DNA of 64,000 nt. Origin: Solenopsis invicta (Eukaryota > Arthropoda > Insecta > Hymenoptera > Formicidae). The DNA lies in assembly GCF_016802725.1 (NCBI RefSeq), contig NC_052672.1, positions 5,857,685-5,921,684 on the forward strand, given 5' to 3'. The notes under the pieces were generated by a model. The model was not told where the DNA came from. It worked only from the letters and a program-made list of their open reading frames with translations, and did not search any database. Position numbers and translations under genes: made by a program. Below, one piece after another: positions 11,201 to 23,200 of this stretch (position 1 is its first letter; each line of letters begins with the position of its first letter).

Positions 11201-14200
11201 ACTTTGTTTATAATCAATATACACTAGGTAACAAAATTATCGTAATATTCATTTATACCAAAATTTTGCAGAATTTCAAATAATTATAACTTTGTTAAAA
11301 ATTATCGTACTTGAAAGTTTTTCATTTTAAAGCTTAAAGTTTCTATTGTAAGATGCATTTGGCCAATTTTGAATTTCTGCTTTCCTTCATCCGCTGTTTC
11401 TTTAAAAGTAAGGACGTGTTTTGTTTCCAAACATTTGCATAGTTTCGCGCACTCCACAGGGTAGGATAAATTTTTTTCGTAAATGTCACGATAGCCATCG
11501 TAAAATTTGGATTTTTCCCTGCAAATTGAAAAAAAATTAGGTTTCTACGATATTTTTCGAGGAGTTAAGATATATCAAAGTTATGTATGCATTTTTATCA
11601 GCTACCGCCAGCATTACCTGGATTTCGATTTGTCTCATTAATAATGAGGCGATCTTCTCTAGCTGACGATATTCGTTTTCGACCTTGCCCTCTTCTTGGA
11701 CAAAATCTGCGTGTTCCTTGATAACAAGAAACTCGAGAGATAGAGGATCGACGAACACCTATACTCCTTGCAACATAATTTTAATTCAATCCTTCCAAAA
11801 GAGCAATGATTTGACACCAAAACTCTATATAAGCGTAAACTTATTTTTTACTGTATCACTCAAAAAACAAACGATAAAGTTGTAACAATGCCTAGTTTGA
11901 ATAAAATTCAATGTGCGCAAATCATTGCTTTTTTGGAAGGATTGTATCAGAGATATGTTGCAAGGAAAATGGGTGTTCATCAATCCTTTATCTTTCGGCT
12001 CGTTATCAAGAAACAGGCGGATTTCGTCGAAGAAGAGGACTAGGTCAAAGACGAATAACGTCAGCTAGAGAAAATCGCCTCGTCATCAATGAGATAAATC
12101 GAAATCCGGGTAATGCTGGCGATAACTGACAAAAATACATACATAACTTTGATATATCTTAACTCTTCGAAGAAAAATTGTACAAACCTGATTTTTTTCA
12201 ATTTGCAGAGAAAACTCCAAATTTTACGATGGCCATCGTGACATTTGCAAAAAAAAAATTCACCCCGTGGAGTGAAACTATGCAAATGTTTGGAAACAAA
12301 ACACGTCCTTACTTTCAAAGAAACAGAGGAAGGAGGAAAGCAGAAATTCAAAATTGACGAAATGCACTTTAAAGTAGGGATTTTAAGCTTCAAAATAAAA
12401 AAAAAATTTTTAAGTACGATAATTTTTAACAAAACTATGATTATTTGAAGTTGTGCAAAATTTTGATATAAATGAGTGTTGCGATAATTTTGTTGCCTAG
12501 TGTATTATATTATTGAACTTAAACGATTACATTTCTCAAAGTATTGTTTAACAGATTCTAGACTCTAAGTTGTGAAATATTTATTATTTAGGATGAGATT
12601 TATACAATTGTAACGCATTGCATAATTGATGGAAAGAAAAAAGTTGTCAAAACGTGATTAGCCCAAAAATAATTTAAAAAAATGGTTTATTTTTAAAAAT
12701 ACACAATAACTTGTTAAAAAAATTATATATTTTTAAAAATAAAACATAAAATGTCAGAGACTTGTAAAATTCAGAAACATACATAATTAAAGTTTGATCT
12801 TTGAAACCAAGATAGACTTACGTGCTAATAATATTATTTACTTATAGTTTTAAGTAAGTTGATAAACATTCAAACGCGAACGTTTCAACCCTTGTGTTGG
12901 GTTACTCTCAGTGCTACTTCAATTTATAGAATTTTTGTTAAATACATACATAATTCTTTGTGAGTTACATGAGAATAATTCCGTGAGTTCAAATTCTTCA
13001 TAAAATTAACTTAATTCTTCTTAAATACGTAATGATGATTTTTAGTTAACTTCTTACATCATTGTTTTTCTTTCTTTTTCGTGTCATAACGCACAAAATT
13101 ATTTATCCGTAGTACTGCACATTTAAATAAATCAAAAATCTATTAATTTATCCTATAATGTCAGTACCTTTAAGAGTAAATTAATATTTAATAAAATTTA
13201 TTTTTCAAAGGCATGAAAAACTGTGTGATGAGACTTATCGTCACACAGTTTTTCATACATTTGAAAAATAAATTTTATTAAATATTAATAATAAATTTAA
13301 AAAATATAAGATTGACATTAAAATTATAAGCTTATAAGACTTGTATAAAAACTTTTATCTAAAATTGGGATTAAAATAGAAACACAAAGGTTTATGTATA
13401 CATTTGACAAGAATGTTATAAAATGAAATAGCACTACGGATTACCCAATACAATGGACAATGGTTAAAACGTTTGCAGTGCGTTTGAATATTTAAACAAC
13501 TTGCTTGAAAATATAAAAAAATAATATTATTAGCTCAAAAATCTAACTTGACCTCGATGCTCATTTATTTATATACCTATTTTTAATAATGTACTCTTTA
13601 ATAATCGTTTAGAATTTTCTTGTGTTTATAAACTTTAGAGATATCATTGAAAATAACATTTTATTTCTATTTTATTAACATTAAATAACAATCATAAAAT
13701 GATATCTCTAATGTTTCTCAACATCACCCTCTAGAGTAACAATTAATTTAACGAAGGAATATTTTGATATAAAAATTTTACTTTAAAAAACCATAATATT
13801 GTAACAGTGATTTAATTAGCTCGTATATAAATTAACAATAACGAGTGAGGCCAGTAAAACAAACAAAAAATTATAGGTGTTTGTATAAAGTATAAATTGT
13901 ATTAATAAATTTTATTTCAATGCGCTCATGGCGACGCCATCAACGTCAAACTGATAATATTAGTAAATAGATCTTTTGAAATTTTACAACATTAATCTGA
14001 AACACTTTTTTCTAACATGCTTAGTTTTCGAGATATTTTGCTGTTCTGGTATTTTTTCTCCACCTTGTATACGAATTCCACTACTGTATCAAAAATGTGA
14101 ACTGAATAAGAAAATTTTAGCAAAGTCCACGTGTATCTCAGAAAATCAAAGTTTAGGAGATTGAACTTTTCATTGCGATATCTCCGTCCGTAGAACATGA

Positions 14201-17200
14201 ATAGAAAAAATAAAAACATTTTTATTATACAACTTTACTCAAACTATCGTTTGAGAGTATTTAGAACTTAATCGATTCAAAAGTTATTGAAATATCATAA
14301 TCTCGTGTGCTTGGAAGTTGATGACTCGTGTATAACATTTTTTTTTTAATACAAAAATACAATCGTATCACGTGCTAAGTATAAACGTTATATTGTACAT
14401 TAAATAATTATAAAATAAATAATTATAACATGTTTAAATTTTAAGTTTTGTATAGATTTTGGTTATACAAAAACATAAAAAAGTTATACATACGAATATC
14501 AGTTACAAAAATGATACTAATGATACTAATGTATATTACTTATTAATGATAAGTATATATTTAATAATTAATAAATCAAGTCATATTCCATTTTTATTTA
14601 TTCATAATCTGTCATCAAAAACATGATCTGTCATTTATCATCGTGAATTTTATTATTCTTAATCATAAATTTAATTAATTTTTGAAATTTTTATTATTTA
14701 TATTTAGTTATTTATATGTAAATATGAAATTAAATAAATGGCGCGCGCGTAGCGCACGTTTGTGTTTTAGTTACTGTTAAACTTTGCATAACTCGAAATA
14801 TGTATAGTCGGAGAACAATTAAATAACAAAGAAACACTCGAATATATATGCATTCGTGTAATAGAACGATTAAGTATAAAAACAATGTCAAAGTATGTGT
14901 AATTAAATGTTAAAATGTGTCTTGAAAAAGTTAAAAAATGGTCGAAAGTAAATATACCTTATTACAATTGTCAGCTATCATTTATTGGCATATTAAGGTC
15001 ATTAAAAAACGGCAGGCTATTAAACGAATAACTCCATTATTAATTGTTTGAATTTGTTACTAAAAAACGGAAATAATATGGATAGCCATAATGTCCACTG
15101 TACTCATAATACCTCCTTCTCCTCTATTTTTAATGTTATGCCGTCTGAAAAATTTAATTACAGAAATGAAAAATATTTGATGTAAAATTGATTAAAGTTG
15201 AAAAGGTTGATTTGATGAAAGTTGAAAAACTATAACGTTCAATCTTTTCAATTTTTATTAAAAATAATTGTTAAAAACATCTAAAGATTTTTATTATTAA
15301 ATATATATAATAAAATGTAATTATCTTACTTTTTTAAAAAGTATTTACTTCATATAGAACAAATTAATTATTACTTCTTATAGTTAAACGCATTTATAAT
15401 TATATATTTATAATTATATTTTGTATATTGAGAAGCAATGATATAGTACAATCAATACAGTTATTTGAGATGGTTTTCAATAATTGGATTGTGACACGAT
15501 GATGGACAGAAAATTTCACATTTGTTTTCTTCTTGCGATGTGATAAAGTTTGAATAAAACATAAATTTTTTGATTGCAGTTCATCTGGTATTAATTCTCA
15601 CCTCTTCCTAATTACTATATCTGTTTATTTGCTGCGTCAGTTATTATATCAAGAAGGTTAGAAAAAATATTCAACACTGTGCAGACGAGTTAACTTTCGT
15701 TACAGAAGTCAGTAATATTCCCAAGAACTTTGTTTTTAGTATTGACTAACTTATGTTATATCATCTCTCGGAAAATTGTTATCGATTAATAACTCACCCA
15801 TTATCCCACATGAAATATTGCCAATATCAGGTATCAGATATTCTGGCAGAAAATACGTGTTATCAGCAACGATAATGAGGATTGACAGCAGTAAAGGGAT
15901 GCCCCATCCATATAAACAGTACAACAGAAATCTTTTCCTATTATTGTAGTTCTTCCTATTCTTAAAAGTTCTGTGGAGAAGATAAATTAACATTAACTTA
16001 TTAAATTTTATTAAGTCCGCATTGTGTTTACACAAATGCTAAAATATTGCTTTTAATCATAGCATGCATTATTATCAGATCTATAACAATTGGGTTCGCG
16101 TTTCTTGACAAGATCATGCCTTTATGATGTAAAAATTTGCCAGCAATATATCGACAACTTATATTGTAATCTGAAATCTTCATCGTCAATACGGATTCAA
16201 AATGCATGGTGTTTCTATTTAGTCATATATATAGGATCCCATGTTTTTCATAATGTTGACAAGTAATTTTGATGTTGCTATTGGACTGGTGATATATATG
16301 TAAAATATACATATACATTGTTACCTGCTTGTTGCTTCAATGTAGATGCATTCAAATTCGCTGAAGACAAATATATGGCAAATTGCTGGCATAATAATAC
16401 GAGGTGTGTTCAAAAAGTATCGCGAATTTTGTGTTTTTTCAAAAATTATTTATTTATTCATGAATATCTATTTTGTCCCCTTCAAAGCAATCCCCATGAG
16501 ATATTATACACTTGTGCCAACGGTTTTTCCAATCTTCGAAGCACTTCAAAAAATCATTTTTTTTTATCTTGTTCAGCTCCTCCTTCGATGCCGTCTTTAT
16601 CTCGTCAAGCGTAGCGTAACGTCGTCCTTTCATGGGCCTCTTCAGTTTAGGGAACAAGAAAAAGTCACAGGGGGCCAGATCTGGGGAATACGGTGGCTGC
16701 GGCATCATTAGTGTGTTGTTTTTGGCCAAAAAGTCGCGCACAAGCAACGATGTGTGAGCAGGGGCGTTATCGTGGTGCAAAAGCCAATTTTTGTTCTTCC
16801 ACAAATCCGGGCGTTTCTGGCGGATTGCTTCGCGCAAATTGCGCATAACTTGCAGGTAATATTCCTTATTGACCGTTCTACCCTGTGGCAAGAACTCATG
16901 ATGCACCACGCCCCTGCAATCGAAGAAAACTGTCAGCAAAACTTTCACATTCGACCGAACTTGGCGCGCTTTTTTCGGTCTTGGTTCGTGCGGCAGCTTC
17001 CATTGAGATGATTGAGCTTTGGTTTCCACGTCATAACCATAAACCCACGATTCGTTACCAGTTATGACCCTCTGGAGCAAATTTGGGTCGTCGCGGACAG
17101 AGTCCAACATCTCATTAGCAATGTTCATGCGATGCTGTTTTTGGTCGCAATTGAGCAATTTTGGTACGAATTTCGCGGCGACCCGTCTCATGCCCAAATC

Positions 17201-20200
17201 ATTGATAAAAATCGAATGGCACGAGCCAATCGATATGTTTAGGTCCTCAGCAACTTCTCTAACGGTGATTCGACGATTGGCCAATACCATTTTCTCCACT
17301 TCATTAATTTTTTCGTCTGTTGTTGAAGTGCTCGGGCGTCCGGCACGCTCTTCGTCGTTCACATCCTCTCGGCCTTCTGAGAACATTTTGTACCACCGAT
17401 AAACGTTGCTTCGGTCCAAGGTAGCTTCTCCGTATGCCACAGTCAACATTCGGAATGCATCCGCGCACTTAATTTCGTTTTTCACACAAAATTTGATACA
17501 GGTTCTTTGATCCATTTTTTTGAATAGGTAAAAATCGAAGACGATCCAAAACACGTGCAAGCAAAGCAGCTGTCAACAATTAAGTGAACATTCAAAATGG
17601 CCGAGCTTGTCGGCATAAGTGAGAGACATGAGTACCAACATAACGCCACAAAAAGATCGAAATTCGAATATACGTAACCCGCGAAAATTCAAAATTCGCG
17701 ATACTTTTTGAACACACCTCGTAAGCAATCACAGATTTATGCGATTTCACTAATTAAGATACGCTTTGTTACCCGGGAGAAAATAAAGCGTATAGCGTAA
17801 GTTGGAACATTGGAACGTAAAGAAAGAGTATGGAAAGAATGATGAAAGTGTAATTGAACTTTTTATAAAGTATACATTTTGGAACATCGGAGCGTGTAAT
17901 GCTTATATGACGCTTGTGTAATGATTCAAGAAACTTCCTATTTTTTCCAGGGTATCTGGATATTAAACAACTTTTTCTAAATTTAAGTTTTAAATATATG
18001 ATGATTGCCATATCATTATAATTTTGTTGAAATATTATGTAAAAATTATTTGCGATAACAGTTATTAGTATTTAAAAAGTTAACACTTTTTCGTCTACTT
18101 TTCTAAGTGTATATTCGCACAATTAAAAATTATAATTATTATCGAAACTTATAATTTAATAAATGTACTGTAGGAATAAGATTATAGCCATAAGAATAAA
18201 ATTAAAAAATTATGAAATACTGGTAAACAGTGATAGATCAATGAGATAATTGAGACACCATAAAGCTAAATTAAAAAATTATTTCGTGCGATAATAAATT
18301 TTAAGTATTGAAAGTATTAAAATTATGAAATTGATTAATTCATTAATTCTTGAATTATTAATTTTCTGCACGGTAAAATAATTGTCTACTCATTTATTCA
18401 TTCCTCGATTATTTCATTTGACCCAATGATGTCATTGTGTATGACTTACGTGATGGTCCGCCACATGTCGAAGCAAATGACGTTAAGCCAGAAAACTGTC
18501 GCATGTCCAGAAAAAACCTGATGTAAGCTAGAAAAATATTTTTTACGTTTCTTTATCATTATTCGTATATGAATATTTCCTACGTTTGTATACAAACCTA
18601 AAAATTTGCACTCTATTCTTCTTTGTTGCTTAGGTAAGACTACGTTAAACGAAATGGAAATGAATGTGAGGATGGTAGACAACAAGACATTGCTCACGTA
18701 ACATATGACCATTTTTCCATGAATATTTCCATGCATATTCGGTAAGAACGCGTACACTAGCAATGTAATCAGCAGAAATACACCCTTGATGACTGTTAGG
18801 GGGAAATACGAGGCAGATCTAAACCAAAAATACATTTTAGGTTTCATAATTCGCAGGATATACAAATGCGTCACGTTTATCTAATGCTCAACAATTGATC
18901 TGACATTATTTTTATCAATTTCACATACATTAATAATGCTTCTCCTTGTGCCGCGTGTACATACTAAAATATTTACAGCTCTTAAATATTTGAATACTTT
19001 TTAATTATACGGTGCTCGACATGTTACTACATGTTATGATTATTTGACATCGTAAAATTAAAACAAACTAAATCTATCGAATTTAACCAAATTTAAAAAA
19101 ATTTGCGGTGGAAGAAATAAGAGCCTGAATGCATAGTAATGCGCTAGCATCGATAATGAAAGTCTAATACAACACATTGAATTTTAATTAATTACTAAGA
19201 AATCAACACAAATTTACTTTTCCGGAACAAATTTGTGATATCACAAACCATTGGGAAATCCGATATTAATACAATCTGACAATTCGTTTACATATACAGA
19301 GATATTGCTGAAAAGTGAAACTAAATAATAGAATAGCAGTTGGTAAATGTACGCAAATAATAATTACATACAGTTATCACATAATACATTTTATAGCTAA
19401 GGTAATGGAAAATATATACCTTTGAATAATGTAAGTTCTAGTGTTTTGCTTTACTGTGTGTTCGTCACAGTAAAGCAATTCAAAACGATAAGAGTTGTTG
19501 ACTTTGTCTTCCACGAAGTCGAAGCAGTGCCTGCCGTCCATATATACATTTGATTCCAGTAACATACGTTCTTCCCATTCATCTGGGTCCCAGAAACGGT
19601 GTATTTTTTTACACGGGGTGTATATAAGGGGGTTTATAACATTACTCCAAATCCCGTGGACTAAGTAATTAAAGAGAAGTAAGTTAATTTCGTTTCTCTG
19701 TGAGTAGAATTAACGTCGACAATTGTCAACCGTTATTTATAATCAATTAGTAATGACAGATAAGAAATGTAGTAGAGATAAAAATATAAATTTTCTCAGA
19801 AAGTAATAGAAGTGTTTAAATACCATTAGATGTAGGGTTGCTATAGTGGGGGATTTTTCTCAAAATTTAGATTCTGTTATTATCAAGTAAAACTATTTGG
19901 AAGAACAAAAAATTTATAATTTTTGGAAGAAGAAAATGTAAGGATCTTTAATATTTGCATTTTCCCAGAAATTCCCCGTAATATAATAAAAGTTTGAGGA
20001 AATCAGTTTAGTAACTCTGATTAGAAATACCTTTGGTAATGTCGAAAGTGAACGACTTCATCTGACTCATGGCGTTTGCAAGAGCATTGTAAAATTTTCC
20101 ACGTTTATTAGGTACAGGGCGCGTATTGCAATCAATTAATGTGATATTTTGATATTTAAAAAAATGAAGATGTTCATCTTCGGAACAACACTTTCTGATA

Positions 20201-23200
20201 CAAGCGTTTTTGTCGCAGAATTCCGGTTTTCTGCAGATACGGACTGCCAAACTTCGTTTAACTGCAAATTCTGACATCATCTCGATACAAATGTTATCCC
20301 CAATAACAGGTTCCTCTTTGACAACATTGTTGAGCACTGGAACCTTCACCTGTTAAGTTGTTTGATTCATCTACTGTTTTAATTCACATCGACACATCCA
20401 TAAGGTGTATATTTCTCTTTCAAAAGGCATAAATGATTTATTATATAAATTATCTTACATATCACTGTATTTATTCTATTACTGGCATATTACAGGCAAT
20501 CATCAGAATTGTATTAACTATGCCTGCATATGTAGGCAAATTAATACCTTCACTTTGTGACAACATTAAGTAAAAGCTTGCCAACAACTTGTTGGCAACT
20601 TTAAAAACATTATCTTCAAAATGTGTGCTGTTATCATAATGCCACAAAAATTTATAGAATTAAACAATACTGCTAACGCGAAATAAATTTACTGTTTTCT
20701 AACCGGTAATATATGCATACATTTAATTTACAATTAAAACTAGATCGCGTTTTGTGTATGTACATATAATACAATTAAAGACAAGATATGCTTTGTATAC
20801 TGTCACAGCAAGATCATGTCACTGAAATAATGAAGCGACCTTTAGCACATTGGACAAATTAGTGCACCTCATGTGTGTTGTGAACTTGTCATCAATTTTC
20901 CGACATCGGAATCTAATGGAACTGAGTTAGCAACAAGAGAGCAAAGATATATCATCAGTCAATGAAGATTTTACATGATTGCAAAACAACAGTTACATTT
21001 GTATACATTTATATACATTTATACATTGTCATCTCGGTGGTGCTTTGTCATTTCGGAATATTCAAAATAGTTAAATATAAATACGTGTTAAACTGCTACA
21101 GCATCTAAAGCAATCACAGATTTGTGGGATTTTGCTTAAACGCGTGGTTAACTAGGATCATGTGAGGTGTTTACAAATTTTTTGCTGCAAAAAGGATTAT
21201 GATACATCTGTAATATAAGATAAAGTATAGAACATCTACGAAAAAATTATATACTGAATCCTTGAAAAATAAGAGGACATTTATTTCTCGATCTGAGAAT
21301 AGTGTAAAACAAACGAGCATCGAACTGAAAGTTAATTTTTTTTTCTATCTGCTATGGCTCAACTCACTAGAAAAATATTTAATCTCTTCAGCAAAATTTG
21401 TTTAATTTAGACATTTTTAAAACAATCGAAAATTTTTTTATATAACAAATATTTAATTACTTCTGCGAAATACAAAGTAAAGAAATACTTTTATATACAT
21501 ATAATATTAACTAAATAATTATGTGTGGTACATTTTAACAAAAATAACCTCAATTAAGGTAAATGTATGAAATTACGCCACATTAAGCAAGAACTAATTT
21601 TTGACAAATTATTTAAAAAATAATAATGAATAATGTTCGATAAGACTGTAAATATTATCTAAAGTTAATATTTAACTTTAAATTAACAAAAACGTATATA
21701 AAAATTGAAAATAAACATGAATATGTTTATGTACAAAAGATTTAAGCGTGGATTGCAAATATACTGAGTTCCGCCAGATTTTTCCGATTTAGGCCACTAA
21801 TATATACCAAATGACGTCACACTGTCCGTGTGTTTACTACCCTTATTATATTTTCCAAAAATTTATGCAATACTAATACAATTTTGTATTACAATCAAAA
21901 GTATTTTATTTTACAATTTACACGTTACATTGTTACAACAATTGTAACAACAATTTAAGAATAAATTTAGTCATGGATAAAGTGACAAATTTTTGACATG
22001 GGTATTTGGGAATCGTTTTTCACAAAAAATCACATTATGCGCAATTACTTTCTTTGATGGAATAACTTCATACACTTTGTCGACTGTTTTCCGATAATGT
22101 TTACCCTTACAAAAATAATTCACCGTTTTTGGCCCGTTTTTAGCACTCGAAAACGATCAATTTGAGTGGTGAAAACGTGCAATCCGCTCGATGAGTATGA
22201 TCCGTTTTTAAGCCGCAAACAGATAATTTTCTGGAAAAATGAGTGCTTAAACCGGATTGCATACGAGTATATCCGAGTAGTAATAACGTATAGTTCAGTA
22301 CAAAGTATGAGTATTTTTGAGTGGTAAAAACGTATTCAGCTACGAGTACAAAATACTCATTTAGCACTCACAAGCACCCACATTGCACATTTTGAAAAAT
22401 AAAACAATTCAATAAAAATTATTAATTAATCTATAATTATTAAAATTTTTATAAATCATGCTATTTTACAATGTGCAATGTGAATGCTATATATTTTATA
22501 TTTACACACATGGTTATTATTTGAAAAACGTATACATATACAATTTCGTGTATGTGTGATTTTTGTAGATGTATACATTTTCAAATAATTGCCATAACAA
22601 TTTTGATATATGAATAATATTTGAATGTATAATTAAACCAACTTAGCAATTATAATTTTTATTATTATTATACAAAGTAAACATTTTTACTTCTATACGA
22701 ATAACCAAAAATAATTATATTACGATTTTTAATAACAAATAAAATATTTTTAAATTCCATATTAATTGCTTAAAAATATTTTTTATGTTACGATGTTTAC
22801 TTTAGAATTTTCTTCATTTAGAAAACAGCGATAATGAATTTTTAAATAAACCGTGATAGTCTTGCAACTAAACTTAGTGTGACAAATTAAGTTCTAAATT
22901 AATAAAAAAGTTTATATAAATCAAAGAACAATTAAAGATATATAAAAATAACGAAATAAATATTATACATCAAAGATAGCGGTTCAAAGGGATTTATATG
23001 TTGAAGTTGGCACAGGCATAGATAAATTGTCATTGGAATGATGATGATATTTGCCACTATCAATACAATCGATGTTTTCGAAAATTGATTTTACTATTAT
23101 TTATTCTCCTTCAAGCAATACAACTTTTATCTAACATATATTTTTAATTCAACTATCTTGCAAAAATATAAAGAATAATAAAATAAAACAAGATACTCCA

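Larger units (their letters stand above)
11222..12502. mobile_element. Palindromic Tc1-like element: two 5' halves head to head
   Basis: The ends are CACTAGGTAACAAAATTATC and, on the other strand, CACTAGGCAACAAAATTATC. TA lies at 11220-11221 and 12503-12504. The two halves are inverted copies of about 620 bp, diverged by roughly 10-15%, around a short loop near 11850-11885. Each half carries the start of a Tc1-family transposase pointing outward from the centre; neither carries the catalytic part. The related segment at 58190-58230 runs on without this insert. It lies in intron 8 of gene A. Confidence 0.8.

Noticed and set aside
12061..12432. 123-codon minus-strand frame
   Set aside because: It is antisense to the right arm of the Tc1-like palindrome and has no family resemblance.
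16346..17402. Plus-strand frames across the mariner element
   Set aside because: Antisense shadows of the transposase frame.
22140..22367. 75-codon frame, also at 51826-52053
   Set aside because: Lies in the sub-terminal repeats of a non-autonomous transposon. The repeated EYFVLVAEYVF-type words mirror DNA repeats.
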